NCBI GenBank assembly: GCA_000717735.1
Contig: JOBE01000028.1
Coordinates: 25,730-89,729, forward strand
Direction of reading: 5' to 3'
DNA: 64,000 nucleotides
Origin: Streptomyces griseoluteus
Lineage (GTDB): Bacteria; Actinomycetota; Actinomycetes; Streptomycetales; Streptomycetaceae
The position numbers and the translations under genes were made by a program. Shown in pieces: positions 52,522 to 61,227 of this stretch. Each line of letters starts with the position of its first letter. Positions within the stretch are counted from its first letter, which is position 1. The notes beneath the pieces were generated by a model. That model was given only the letters and a program-made list of their open reading frames with translations. It was not told the origin of the DNA and ran no database searches.

Positions 52522-53088
52522 ATGAGCCTCCCCCGCCCCCACGCCCTCCCGCAGCCCGTGATCACCGTCGACGACGACCTCACCCTGCGCGCGTTCGACG
52601 CCGGGGCGGACCTCCCGGAGTTCTTCCGTGTCATCGAGGAGTCGCTCGACCACCTGCGCCCGTGGATGCCCTGGGTCGCCGAGCACAGCCGCGACCGCAC
52701 CACCGCCTTCCTGGCAGGACGCGCCGGACTGTGGGCGACCGGCCAGGAGTTCAGCTACGCGATCGTCCTCGACGGCGCCATCGTCGGCTCGTGCGGCCTG
52801 ATCCGGTACGAGGACACCCCCGCCGGCACCCGCGAGATCGGCTACTGGCTGCACCCCGCCGCCACCGGCCGCGGAGTCGCCACGCGGGCCGCCCGCGCCC
52901 TGACCGAGCAGGCGTTCCGCCTCCCGGGCGTCGACCGCGTCCAGATCGTCCACGACCCGGCCAACACCGCCAGCGCCGCCGTCCCCGCCCGTCTCGGCTT
53001 CACCGAGGGCACCCGCCGCCCGGCCGAGGCCCTCGCTCCCGCCGAGACCGGCGAGGTCCAGGTCTGGCACCTGCGCGCGGCGGGCTGA
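52522..53088 (+). CDS. GNAT acetyltransferase (RimJ/RimL type)
   Basis: This 188-residue N-acetyltransferase has the acetyl-CoA loop in LHPAATGRGVATRAARAL (about 112-129), an upstream GSCGLIRYED strand and the late VQIVHDPANTASAAVPARLGF typical of the RimJ/RimL group. The target is unknown. It seems to be a near-leaderless gene: TACGAT lies 9 bp before ATG 52522 and no ribosome site is visible. A small frameshifted gene follows 6 bp later. Confidence 0.88.
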   Translation: MSLPRPHALPQPVITVDDDLTLRAFDAGADLPEFFRVIEESLDHLRPWMPWVAEHSRDRTTAFLAGRAGLWATGQEFSYAIVLDGAIVGSCGLIRYEDTPAGTREIGYWLHPAATGRGVATRAARALTEQAFRLPGVDRVQIVHDPANTASAAVPARLGFTEGTRRPAEALAPAETGEVQVWHLRAAG

Positions 53089-53094
53089 CCGGCC

Positions 53095-53421
53095 GTGACG
53101 ACCGACGAAGCGCGCGCACTCGCACGGCTCGTGCGGGAGCAGGCCGGACCAAGGGCACGGCAGGGCGACGCTGCGTACGTAAGGGAGTTGGGGGCGCGGC
53201 TCGCCGAGGGGCTCGACGCCGCCGCCGAACAGGTACGGCTGTACGGGGACGCCTTCGCCCGCGTGGTGCGGACCCTCGCCCTCACGCCCGGCCGCGACAG
53301 CCTCGTACAGCTGATCCGGCTCCTCGACGAGCACGGAGCCGGACAGGCTCGACGAGCCGCGCGTGTGTCTGTTCCACGAACTGCTCCTGCGGGGCGCTCT
53401 GACGGCCACGGACACGGATAG
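53095..53421 (+). CDS. Small helical protein of unknown family, probably frameshifted at its 3' end
   Basis: This 108-codon frame from GTG 53095 encodes helical sequence (TDEARALARLVREQAG...LVQLIRLLDEHG). After about 53335 the third codon positions lose their G/C bias. The +1-shifted frame instead gives a well-biased, protein-like tail (LDEPRVCLFHELLLRGAL). The intact ancestor therefore probably ended in that frame, and a 1-2 nt indel has occurred, or the assembly has an error. I do not recognise the family. It follows the GNAT gene by 6 bp and may share its transcript. Confidence 0.5.
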   Translation: MTTDEARALARLVREQAGPRARQGDAAYVRELGARLAEGLDAAAEQVRLYGDAFARVVRTLALTPGRDSLVQLIRLLDEHGAGQARRAARVSVPRTAPAGRSDGHGHG

Positions 53422-53470
53422 GACACGTCCCTTGTCGGGCGTACGCGTGCGCGTACGTAGGATCGCTGGC

Positions 53471-54214
53471 ATGGCTCTGCGACCGGTTCAGGTGAACATC
53501 AAGGCCGTCGATGCCGGGGCGATCGGACGGTTCTGGGCGGAGGCGCTCGGCTGGCACGCGTACAGCCCCGGTGTGACCACGTACGTGGGTCCCGCCGGAG
53601 GCCTCGTCTGGCCCGACCCGGTCGCGGTCTGCGTCGACGTCGTTCCCGTGCCGCGGCCCAAGACGGCGGCGAAGAACCGTACGCACCTCGATCTCGCCAC
53701 CACCTCCGCCACCCACCAGGCGGAGCTTGTCGCACGCCTGCTGGCCCTCGGCGCCATGCCCGCCGACGTGGGCCAGGGCGACGTGCCGTGGACGGTGCTC
53801 GCCGACCCCGAGGGCAACGAGTTCTGCGTACTGGAGCCCCGGGAGGTCTACCGGGACACCGGGCCGATCGCCGCGGTGGTCGTCGACTGCGCCGACCCGC
53901 GGGCCATGGCCCGGTTCTGGGGCGAGGCGATGGACTGGACCCTGCACGAGGTGACCGACGAGCAGGCGGTACTGCGCTCCGCCCAGGGCACCGGGCCGTA
54001 TCTCGAGTTCCTCCGCTCGGCCGACGTGGCGACCCCGCCGGACCGCGTCCACCTCGACCTGCTGCCGTACCCCGGCGACGACAAGGACGCGGAGGTGGCC
54101 AGGCTGCGGGCCCTCGGCGCCACCGACCTCGACGTGGGCCAGGGCGACGTGCCCTGGACGTGCCTGACCGATCCGGAGGGCCACGAGTTCTGCGTGCTCG
54201 CCCTGTCGGAGTGA
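53471..54214 (+). CDS. VOC/glyoxalase-like two-domain protein, copy 1
   Basis: This 247-residue protein has two vicinal-oxygen-chelate-like halves of about 120 residues. Each has WAEALGW/WGEAMDW, then HLDLATT/HLDLLPY, DVGQGDVPWT and ADPEGNEFCVL/TDPEGHEFCVL. The repeated DPEG-EFCV end is the usual VOC strand with the metal-site Glu. Function is unknown; antibiotic sequestration or isomerisation are family options. TAGGAT (53458-53463) sits 7 bp before ATG 53471, so the mRNA is probably leaderless. A close paralogue lies at 58497. Confidence 0.85.
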   Translation: MALRPVQVNIKAVDAGAIGRFWAEALGWHAYSPGVTTYVGPAGGLVWPDPVAVCVDVVPVPRPKTAAKNRTHLDLATTSATHQAELVARLLALGAMPADVGQGDVPWTVLADPEGNEFCVLEPREVYRDTGPIAAVVVDCADPRAMARFWGEAMDWTLHEVTDEQAVLRSAQGTGPYLEFLRSADVATPPDRVHLDLLPYPGDDKDAEVARLRALGATDLDVGQGDVPWTCLTDPEGHEFCVLALSE

Positions 54215-54247
54215 GCGGGAGGGGCGCCGGGACAAGCGGATGCGGAC

Positions 54248-54264
54248 CGCCCCTTGGAGGGGCG
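54248..54264. terminator. Small hairpin, possible terminator
   Basis: CGCCCC-TTGGA-GGGGCG forms a 6-bp stem between the convergent VOC and MDMPI-like genes. It is short, so termination is uncertain. Confidence 0.4.
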
Positions 54265-54288
54265 TGGCAGGCTGCGCCCGTCACTCCC

Positions 54289-55086
54289 CTACACCTCGGG
54301 CTCCCAAGCCCGGAGCAGGTCGATCAGCCCTGCGTCCCCCTCGATCCGGAGGGAGTCCGCCGGGATCCGGTCGTAGATGAAGAGGACCAGATCACTGGCC
54401 GTGCCCCGGACGGAGACACCGGCCGCTTCCGGCTCGTCGGCGGTGGACACGGGAGCGGGGACGGGCTGACGGGCGACTCGTGCGCCGTCGCCGTCGACCG
54501 TGAGGCGCCAGGAGCGGCCCTCCGTGGCGTGGAAGTCGAAGGTGGTGGGCTCGTGCGGCCAGGCGCTCGTCGTCGCGACGCAGGTGGACAGGAACTCCTC
54601 GACACCGTCGAGCGCCACCTCGTCCGGCAGCGGCTGCGGGACGCCGACGGTGGCCTGGGCGTCGTACGCGTGCACCGCGATCTCCTGGAGCTGGTGCCGG
54701 GCGACGGCACCACAGGTCCGCGGCGACTGCGACGCACCCCACCACGTCCAGCACCCGCGATCCGGGCCGGCCTCCCGCAGGGCGTCCAGCAGTTGCCGTG
54801 TCGATGCGACCGACCAGGCCATCAGGGCCTCGCGCTCCCGGCCCACCGCCGTGGCACGCTCGGCGACGGCCTCGGCCGAGGGGGCGTCGGCGGGCCCGGC
54901 GGCGACGGTGGCGGCCCAGAAGCGGCGCCCCTGCCCCAGGTGCCGCACCAGATCGAACAACGTCCACTCGGGGCAGGTCGGCACCTGTACGTCGAGGCTG
55001 GGCGCGGAGGCGACCGCGGCACGGAAGGCGGCCGACCGTTCGTCGATGAGCCTCAGGAGGTCGGGAGACTCAAGAGTGGATATCAC
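54289..55086 (-). CDS. Maleylpyruvate isomerase family mycothiol-dependent protein
   Basis: This 265-residue protein has the DinB-like MDMPI N-terminal domain, with VPTCPEWTLFDLVRHLGQGRRFW (about 35-57) and the second helix pair ending HQLQEIAVHAYDAQA. The metal His residues are in both. The MDMPI C-terminal domain follows (GVSVRGTASDLVLFIYDRIP). The family uses mycothiol for isomerisation or transfer; the substrate is not known. GTG at 55086 is the start. It is divergent from the DHFR-like gene. Confidence 0.88.
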   Translation of the reverse strand: MISTLESPDLLRLIDERSAAFRAAVASAPSLDVQVPTCPEWTLFDLVRHLGQGRRFWAATVAAGPADAPSAEAVAERATAVGREREALMAWSVASTRQLLDALREAGPDRGCWTWWGASQSPRTCGAVARHQLQEIAVHAYDAQATVGVPQPLPDEVALDGVEEFLSTCVATTSAWPHEPTTFDFHATEGRSWRLTVDGDGARVARQPVPAPVSTADEPEAAGVSVRGTASDLVLFIYDRIPADSLRIEGDAGLIDLLRAWEPEV

Positions 55087-55264
55087 TCCGGCTGTCTATC
55101 ACCCTGCTCGCGGATCGACGAGTCGATTGCCGTGACCTGAACTCCTCACGGGCGCGGCGAGACGAACTCGAACGGGTGGGCGTACACGGGCTGTCGGGGG
55201 TGTCGGGCGGGTGAGCGGGCGTCGGCGGTCTTAAGGTCCGTCCTGTTTCCGAGGAGGACTTCTG

Positions 55265-55828
55265 ATGCGCGACGTGACCTACTCGATGAGCGTCTCCCTG
55301 GACGGCTACATCGTCGGGCCGGACGGCGACTTCGACTGGACGGCACCCGGCGACGACGTCTTCCGTTTCTGGATCGACGAGATCCGGGGCGTCGGCGTCC
55401 ACCTGCTGGGGCGACGGCTGTACGAGACGATGCTGTACTGGGAGACCGCCGACCAGGACCCCTCGCTCGACGCCCCGACGCGCGAGTGGATCTCGCTGTG
55501 GAACCCGCTCCCGAAGGTGGTGTTCTCCACCACCTTGTCGGCGGTGCAGGGCAACGCCCGCCTGGCCTCCGGCGGCCTGGCGGAGGAGATCGAACGGCTG
55601 CGGGCCGAGCCGGGAGAGGGCGAGATCGCGATCGGCGGCGCGACCCTGGCCGCCCAGGCGGCCGAGGCGGGCCTGATCGACGAGTACCGGACCATGGTCT
55701 ACCCGGTGCTGGTCGGCGGTGGCATCCCGTACTTCCCCCGGAGCGAGCGCCGGGTGGACCTCGAACTCGTCGAGACCCGCACCTTCAACTCAAGGGTCGT
55801 CTACCTCCGCCACCGCGTGACCCGATAG
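55265..55828 (+). CDS. Dihydrofolate reductase family protein (RibD C-terminal-like)
   Basis: This 187-residue protein of the DHFR/RibD-C fold has YSMSVSLDGYIVGPDGDFDW at the start, LLGRRLYETMLYW in the middle, and GEIAIGGATLAAQAAEAGLIDEYRTMVYPVLVGGG. That last region is the NADPH-binding and C-terminal signature. It is likely an NADPH reductase of unknown substrate, not the essential FolA. ATG 55265 has a GAGGAGG site. It is a single gene between divergent and tandem neighbours. Confidence 0.88.
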   Translation: MRDVTYSMSVSLDGYIVGPDGDFDWTAPGDDVFRFWIDEIRGVGVHLLGRRLYETMLYWETADQDPSLDAPTREWISLWNPLPKVVFSTTLSAVQGNARLASGGLAEEIERLRAEPGEGEIAIGGATLAAQAAEAGLIDEYRTMVYPVLVGGGIPYFPRSERRVDLELVETRTFNSRVVYLRHRVTR

Positions 55829-55924
55829 GTCGCTCCTCTTCGGTCGACGCCTGCCTTCCCAAGCTGACACGAGCTTGCCGGAATCCGGGTGCGGACCACC
55901 GGGGGCGTGGTGTGTTATCAGGGC

Positions 55925-56791
55925 ATGGCGATCGAGTGGGGCAAGGCCGGAGTCGACGGTTTGGGCGAGGCCGTGGGTGCGCTGCGGGAGTGGCAGACCG
56001 ACGGGGCGCCGATGCAACTGCACACGGGGGATGTGGGCTGGTTCTGGCGGTTCGGAGCAGAGGCGACGGCCGCGGCGGTCAGGACATGGAGCCGGGACGG
56101 ACGCATTCTCGCCGTCGGGCTGCTGGACGGTCCCGGTCTCTTGCGGCTGACGATGGCGCCGGACGCCCGGCGGGACGAGGAACTGGCGCGGCAGCTGGTC
56201 GAAGACGTGACCCAGCCGGAGCGCGGCGTGCTGCCCGAGGGGAAGGTGGACATCGAGACGCCGGCGGGTTCACTGGTCCGGGACCTGCTGTTCGAGGACG
56301 GCTGGAAGGCCGGTGAGCCGTGGACGCCGCTGCGCCGCGACCTCACGGAGCCGGTGGGGGATCCCGGCATGCGGGTCGAGGTGGTCGGACCGGAGACGGC
56401 GGACGTGCGTGCCGCCGTGCAGCGGGCATCGTTCGACGGGTCGAGATTCACGGACGACCTTTGGCACGCGATGGCGGCCGGATCGCCGTACGCCGATGCC
56501 CGGTGTCTGGTCGCGTACGACGTCCAGGACAACGCGGTGGCGGCCGTGACGGTGTGGTCGGCCGGCCCGGGCAGGCCCGGGTTGCTCGAACCGATGGGTG
56601 TGCACCGGGACCATCGCGGTCACGGCTACGGCAGGGCCATCACCCTGGCCGCGGCGGCCGCACTCCGGGAGCTGGGCTCGTCGAGCGCGATCGTCTTCAC
56701 CCCCAGCAGTAACGCCGGCGCCGTCGCCACCTACCGCTCAGCAGGCTTCCGGCAGCGCCCCGAGGTCCAGGATCAGTATCGGGACGCCTAG
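55925..56791 (+). CDS. GNAT acetyltransferase, two-part
   Basis: This 288-residue protein has a degenerate N-terminal GNAT-like half (1-150) and a C-terminal acetyltransferase domain with GVHRDHRGHGYGRAITLAAA, the acetyl-CoA RxxGxG loop. VFTPSSNAGAVATYRSAGF follows. Such tandem-GNAT proteins in Streptomyces are mostly uncharacterised. ATG 55925 was chosen; a TTATCA box lies just before it, so it may be leaderless. It is followed by the secreted hydrolase on the same strand after 86 bp. Confidence 0.83.
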   Translation: MAIEWGKAGVDGLGEAVGALREWQTDGAPMQLHTGDVGWFWRFGAEATAAAVRTWSRDGRILAVGLLDGPGLLRLTMAPDARRDEELARQLVEDVTQPERGVLPEGKVDIETPAGSLVRDLLFEDGWKAGEPWTPLRRDLTEPVGDPGMRVEVVGPETADVRAAVQRASFDGSRFTDDLWHAMAAGSPYADARCLVAYDVQDNAVAAVTVWSAGPGRPGLLEPMGVHRDHRGHGYGRAITLAAAAALRELGSSSAIVFTPSSNAGAVATYRSAGFRQRPEVQDQYRDA

Positions 56792-56877
56792 GACCTGAGA
56801 TTTTTGGGGGACGACCCTCACGCCGTTTCGGGGATGTCCCGGAGTTGCCGAGGCGTCCGCCGACCTAGCGTGAAGTC

Positions 56878-58422
56878 ATGGCAACTTCCGTACGCACCAA
56901 GGTCGTCGCGGCCTGCGCGGCGATGCTCGCTGTCACCGCCACCGCCGTCTCCGCCGTCACCGCCACAAGCGCCGTCGCCCGGCCGGACCCGCTCGCCCGC
57001 TTCCACGGCCAGCACCTCGACTGGCACGCCTGCGCCCTCGGCGACGACGACGAGCTCGGCCGGAGCCTGGACGCCGCCGGAGCCGACTGCGCCGACGTCA
57101 CCGTGCCGCTCGACTACACCGACCCCGGCGGCCGCACCATCACCGTCGCCTTATCCCGCCTGAAGGCCACCGACACCGCCCACCGCATCGGCACCCTGCT
57201 GCTCAACGACGGCGGGCCTGCCGGCCCCAGCCTCCACATGCCGCTGACCAAGTCCGAGGTGATGGGAGACGTCGCCGGCCGCTACGACCTGATCGGCATG
57301 GACCCGCGCTTCGTCGGCCGCAGCACCCCGCTGGACTGCGGCTGGGACCTCGGCTCCGCGCTCCTCCGCTCCGCGGGCGCCGACCGGGCCGCGTACCGCG
57401 ACGAGGTCGCCGTCGCGCGCGAGCTGGCCGGGCGGTGCGAGCGCGCCCACGGCGACGTGCTGCCGTACGTCACCACCCGCAACACCGCCCGCGACATGGA
57501 CGTCATCCGTGCCGCCCTCGGCGAGGACGCCCTCTCCTACCTCGGCTACTCGTACGGCAGTTACCTCGGCCAGGTCTACACGCAGCTCTTCCCCGGCCGC
57601 ACCGACCGCATGGTGCTCGACGGCGTCAACCCCCCGCAGCGCTACAACCAGACCCTGCTGCGCGGCGCCGAGGCGGCCAACGAGGCGGCCCTGCGTGACT
57701 GGGCGTCGTGGACCGCCGCACGGCACGGCACCTACGGGCTTGGCGCCACGCGCGCCGAGGTCCTGGCGACGGTCCGGCACATTCTCGACGCCGCCGCGGA
57801 AGAGCCGCTGCGAATAGGGAAGGCCCACCAGCTGGACGAACACGTCCTGCCCGCCGTCCTCATCGGCGGCCTCGGCAGCGACCTCGACAGAAACCGCGCC
57901 GCCCTGGCCGCGACCGTCCGCATCCTGGCGCGCGCCGCCGACCGGGAGCCGGTCGAGCCGTCCGAGGCGCTTGCCGGGCAACTGGAGTTCCTGCTGACCA
58001 AGGCGGGATCGGGCCCCTCGAGCCAGATGACCGCGATCATCTGCGGCGACGTGGCCGAGCGGCGGGGCATCGGCAGCTATTGGCACGCCGTCCAGACCTC
58101 CCGCGAGCGGTTCCCCCTCACCGGGCCGCTGGCCAACAACATCACTCCCTGCGAGTTCTGGGACCGCCCCGCCGAGCCGCCGACCGTGCTCGACAACGAC
58201 GCCCCTGCCCTGCTCGTCGCCGCCACCGGCGACCCCCGCACCCTCTACGCCGGCGCCCGGGCCGTACGCGGACAGTGGCCGACCTCCCGCCTCCTCACCG
58301 TGACCGGCGCCCGCCAGCACGGCCTGTACGGGGAGTACGGCAACACCTGCGTCGACACCCACGTCAACACCTACCTGCGCACCGGCCGACTCCCGGCACA
58401 CGACCTGACCTGCGAGGCGTAG
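56878..58422 (+). CDS. Secreted alpha/beta hydrolase, tripeptidyl aminopeptidase-like, with a TTA codon
   Basis: This 514-residue exported hydrolase has a signal peptide (1-34, VARPDP follows). The core shows LNDGGPAGPS (oxyanion loop; most relatives have NPGGPG) and the nucleophile elbow GYSYGSYLG (Ser225). A C-terminal TAP-like domain has the Asp/His region ATGDPRTLYAG...GARQHGLYG. It resembles Streptomyces SlpD/SlpE and Tap enzymes that trim secreted peptides. Codon 92 is TTA, so translation may need the bldA tRNA and be confined to late development. TAGCGT lies 6 bp before ATG 56878 (leaderless). Confidence 0.87.
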   Translation: MATSVRTKVVAACAAMLAVTATAVSAVTATSAVARPDPLARFHGQHLDWHACALGDDDELGRSLDAAGADCADVTVPLDYTDPGGRTITVALSRLKATDTAHRIGTLLLNDGGPAGPSLHMPLTKSEVMGDVAGRYDLIGMDPRFVGRSTPLDCGWDLGSALLRSAGADRAAYRDEVAVARELAGRCERAHGDVLPYVTTRNTARDMDVIRAALGEDALSYLGYSYGSYLGQVYTQLFPGRTDRMVLDGVNPPQRYNQTLLRGAEAANEAALRDWASWTAARHGTYGLGATRAEVLATVRHILDAAAEEPLRIGKAHQLDEHVLPAVLIGGLGSDLDRNRAALAATVRILARAADREPVEPSEALAGQLEFLLTKAGSGPSSQMTAIICGDVAERRGIGSYWHAVQTSRERFPLTGPLANNITPCEFWDRPAEPPTVLDNDAPALLVAATGDPRTLYAGARAVRGQWPTSRLLTVTGARQHGLYGEYGNTCVDTHVNTYLRTGRLPAHDLTCEA

Positions 58423-58496
58423 CCCCCTCACGTCCGGCGCGAGCACGTGTCCGATCGCGGCGGCCAGGGGCGGCGACGGCTTCTAGGATCTGCGGC

Positions 58497-59237
58497 ATGG
58501 CGACAAGACTTGTGCAGATCAATATGAAGGCCCATGACGACTGCCTGCTCGGCCGGTTCTGGGCGGAGGCGCTCGGTTGGGGTGTCGACAGCGAGGGGCC
58601 CGGCGTCACCAACCTCGAACCCGTGGGTTTCGCCTACCCCGACCCCGTGGCCGTCTGCATCGACATCGTGGCCCGCCCGGAAGCCAAAACGGTGAAGAAC
58701 CGGGTGCACCTCGATCTGGCCACCACCTCGCTCGCCCATCAGGCGGAGCTGGTCGCGCGCTTGAAGGATCTCGGCGCGACGCTCGCCGACGTGGGTCAGG
58801 GCGGCGACGTCCCCTGGACGGTCATGGCCGACCCGGAGGGCAACGAGTTCTGCGTCCTGGAGCCCCGCCCGATCTACCAGGACACCGGGCCGATCGCCAC
58901 GGTGGTGGTCGACTGCGCCGACCCACGAGGGATGGCCCGGTTCTGGGGCCAGGCGATGGACTGGACGGTGCACGTGGTCGCCGACGACCACGTGACCATG
59001 CGATCCGCCGAAGGCGTCGGCCCCTACCTGGAGTTCCTCCGCACCCCCGGCACCAAGAGCGTGTGGAACCGCGTCCACCTCGACGTCGCCCCCTACCCCG
59101 GGGACGACCTGGCGGCCGAAGAAGCCCGACTGCGCGCCCTGGGCGCCACCGACCCCGGTATCGACCAGTCCGCGATCTCCTGGACGGTTCTGGCCGACCC
59201 GGAAGGCAACGAGTTCTGCCTCCTCACTCCTCGCTGA
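58497..59237 (+). CDS. VOC/glyoxalase-like two-domain protein, copy 2
   Basis: This 246-residue paralogue of the protein at 53471 has the same two halves: FWAEALGWGVDSEGPG, HLDLATTSLAHQAELVARL, MADPEGNEFCVLEP, then FWGQAMDWTV and LADPEGNEFCLL. The promoter is shared in style as well: TAGGAT at 58484-58489, 7 bp before ATG 58497, with no ribosome site. Sequence between the copies differs, so the duplication is old. Function is unknown. Confidence 0.86.
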   Translation: MATRLVQINMKAHDDCLLGRFWAEALGWGVDSEGPGVTNLEPVGFAYPDPVAVCIDIVARPEAKTVKNRVHLDLATTSLAHQAELVARLKDLGATLADVGQGGDVPWTVMADPEGNEFCVLEPRPIYQDTGPIATVVVDCADPRGMARFWGQAMDWTVHVVADDHVTMRSAEGVGPYLEFLRTPGTKSVWNRVHLDVAPYPGDDLAAEEARLRALGATDPGIDQSAISWTVLADPEGNEFCLLTPR

Positions 59238-59318
59238 CGCCAGGAAGCCCACGAGCGTGCCGCAGTCGTCGGCGGAGCCCGTACGGCCCCGGAGACCGGC
59301 AGGCCCTAGGGTCGGGGC

Positions 59319-59540
59319 GTGACCGAGACTCCGAAGCACTGGACGGTGCGCCATTTCTCGCAGGCCAACCCCTTCGGGCCCGGCTGTGACAGCGTGCCCG
59401 CTCTCCTGCGCCGACTCGCCGACTCCATCGAGTCGTTGGGGCCCGTCGAGGTCCAGGACGTCGTCCTCTCGTACGAGGTGACCGAGCACGGCTCCTGGTG
59501 GTCCGGAACCGTCTACTACCACCTGCCCGAGAACGACTGA
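59319..59540 (+). CDS. Small conserved-looking protein of unknown function
   Basis: This 73-residue protein (TETPKHWTVRHFSQANPFGPGCDSV...) has GC-rich codon use like its neighbours and a likely leaderless GTG start: TAGGGT (59307-59312) lies 6 bp upstream. It is predicted soluble with an alpha/beta pattern and one Cys. I do not recognise a family. It converges on the HTH gene with 26 bp between stops. Confidence 0.65.
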   Translation: MTETPKHWTVRHFSQANPFGPGCDSVPALLRRLADSIESLGPVEVQDVVLSYEVTEHGSWWSGTVYYHLPEND

Positions 59541-59566
59541 CGACCCGACCACCGCCCGTCCCACCC

Positions 59567-60640
59567 TCAGGACGGCTGCGCCTGGAGGATCGCGTCCATC
59601 CGGTCCCTCCAGGGGACCGGGGCCCCCTTGTCGGGCCGGGGCTGATAGCGGAGTTCGTGGGCCTTCCAGGCCTCCTCCGTGCGGCAGGTGCCGCAGAACG
59701 TCTCGTCGCCGACGGGCCGGAAGACGTGTTCGTTCCCCGGGCCGTCACAGGTCACCAGCCCGGCGGGGCGGGCCACGGCCGGATCAGGGGCGGGCGGGGC
59801 CGGTGGGGCCTGCGGGGCGGCTACGGCAGGGAGCTTCTCGGTCAGGCGGTGCCTGAGGAACCCGACCGCCGAACGTACGCCGCCACGCGGCAGATGCGCC
59901 GTCAGCGCATGCCGCAGGTCCGCCACGGACACACCCCTCCGCAGCCATTCCGCCGCCGCCTCGGCCAGACCACGGGCCTCCCGGACCCCCAGCAGCAGAT
60001 CCCGGCTCTGGTGGCGGAGGGACAGCAGGACGCGTTCGGCCACGACGACTTCGGCGGCCCGTTCCGGGGCCGGTTCCGGGGCCGGTTCCGGGGTCGGGGT
60101 CGGTTCCGGGGTCGGGGTCGGTTCCGGGGTCGGTTCCGGGGTCGGAACGGGTTCCCGTTCCGGTTCCGGCGGCTCCGGCAGCTCCGGCGGCGCTTTGGTG
60201 GGTGGGTGGGGAAGAGTCTTCTCTCCGTCTTTGTCTACCGGTTGAGTCGCAGGATGCCGGGGGTCCCGAAAACCGGAAGTCGGTTCCCGGTCACTCGGCG
60301 GGTCGGTCGGAATCCCGTCCCGGAGCGCGTTCGCCTCCTCACGCGTGAGGGTGACATTGGAGAGCAACTGCTCGGTCGTCCAATGCCCGCGCTGACTCTG
60401 CCACTTCCACTCGTGGAGGTAGCCGCACGCCATCAGGCACTCCCTCGCCCGGTGGTACACCCGGGGCCGCATGCCCAGGTCGGCGGCGTGTTCCCCGAGC
60501 GGCTTGACGCTGTCGGTCTCGGGGAGGCCCTGGACGTGCATGATGAGGATCTTCGCGTCGCTGTTCAGACGCGGATGGCGCAGGACACTGTTCGAAGCCT
60601 TCGTGTAAGACAGAACAGGAGCGATAGCATGTCGAAGCAT
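59567..60640 (-). CDS. HTH-domain protein with Pro-Glu-Pro-Thr linker and C-terminal zinc-ribbon-like end
   Basis: This protein of about 357 residues begins with a winged-helix-like region at about 1-110 (NSDAKILIMHVQGLPETDSVKPLGEHAADLGMRPRVYHRARECLMACGYL). That resembles helix-turn-helix domains of replication-initiator or phage-type proteins. A PEPTPEP repeat linker covers about 150-190, then a helical part, and the end has CDGPGNEHV...FCGTC, a possible zinc ribbon. Its target is unknown. ATG 60640 is a choice among several; upstream in-frame GTG is possible. The linker is encoded by a DNA tandem repeat. Confidence 0.7.
   Translation of the reverse strand: MLRHAIAPVLSYTKASNSVLRHPRLNSDAKILIMHVQGLPETDSVKPLGEHAADLGMRPRVYHRARECLMACGYLHEWKWQSQRGHWTTEQLLSNVTLTREEANALRDGIPTDPPSDREPTSGFRDPRHPATQPVDKDGEKTLPHPPTKAPPELPEPPEPEREPVPTPEPTPEPTPTPEPTPTPEPAPEPAPERAAEVVVAERVLLSLRHQSRDLLLGVREARGLAEAAAEWLRRGVSVADLRHALTAHLPRGGVRSAVGFLRHRLTEKLPAVAAPQAPPAPPAPDPAVARPAGLVTCDGPGNEHVFRPVGDETFCGTCRTEEAWKAHELRYQPRPDKGAPVPWRDRMDAILQAQPS
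60059..60160 (-). repeat. GGTTCCGGGG(C/T)CGG tandem repeat in the HTH gene
   Basis: Units of 12 and 18 bp (GGTTCCGGGGCC, GGTTCCGGGGTCGGGGTC) repeat here. They encode the PEPTPEP/PEPAPEP linker of the HTH protein. Lengths are multiples of three, so copy changes alter linker length and keep the frame. Confidence 0.75.
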
Positions 60641-60734
60641 TTCTGGTGGACCGCTTTCCACTGGCAGTGAAGGTCCTCGGATGGTGTTGGCGCACCCCCG
60701 GGGACCGCTCCATTTACGGAGCGTGATTGCGCGC

Positions 60735-61145
60735 TTACCGTAGCGCACACTTCACGGTGCGATGCAACAACTCCGGCTCCACGAACGGATCTTCGATTGT
60801 CGGCCGCGACCTCCAGTCCAACGGCCAGGTCACCCCGTACAGCGCCGGAATCCCGACGAACGCCTCACTCCGTCCGTTCCGGCTCAGCGCCCGCGCCGGA
60901 GCCGGCCACGCGTAGTCGCCGACGGTCTGCGGCGGGAGCAGGAAGTAGTAGTTCCGCTCCCCCGTGGCCTCCCTGACGATCGGGCCCGCCTGGAAGTCCG
61001 TGAACGCGATGAGGCGGTACGCCACGTCCTCACCCAGGAAGCCCCCGATCCGTACGGCATCGAAGTGCACGCCCGCGTGACGAAGGGCGTGACCGGTGGC
61101 GGGCACCCAAGAGGGGGTCGCGTCAAGCGACTTGCGCAGATTCAT
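60735..61145 (-). CDS. Protein of unknown function divergent from an XRE gene
   Basis: This protein of about 136 residues starts MNLRKSLDATPSWVPATGHAL and has FDAVRIGGFLGEDVAYRLIAF, NYYFLLPPQTVGDYAWPAP and a C-terminal ALYGVTWPLDWRSRPTIEDPFVEPELLH. Conserved-looking hydrophobic and Trp-rich blocks and normal codon bias support a real gene. Similar small proteins occur beside XRE/DUF397 pairs in Streptomyces, but I cannot name the fold. ATG 61145 has no clear ribosome site. It occupies the place where the first cassette has an ATPase gene. Confidence 0.65.
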   Translation of the reverse strand: MNLRKSLDATPSWVPATGHALRHAGVHFDAVRIGGFLGEDVAYRLIAFTDFQAGPIVREATGERNYYFLLPPQTVGDYAWPAPARALSRNGRSEAFVGIPALYGVTWPLDWRSRPTIEDPFVEPELLHRTVKCALR

Positions 61146-61227
61146 GCGGCCAGCCTGGAGCCCGTGCTCTCCTGTGACCAGCGACACAGCCCCTTTGTGC
61201 GGGACTGTGCACTCGGGGAGGTCGGGT

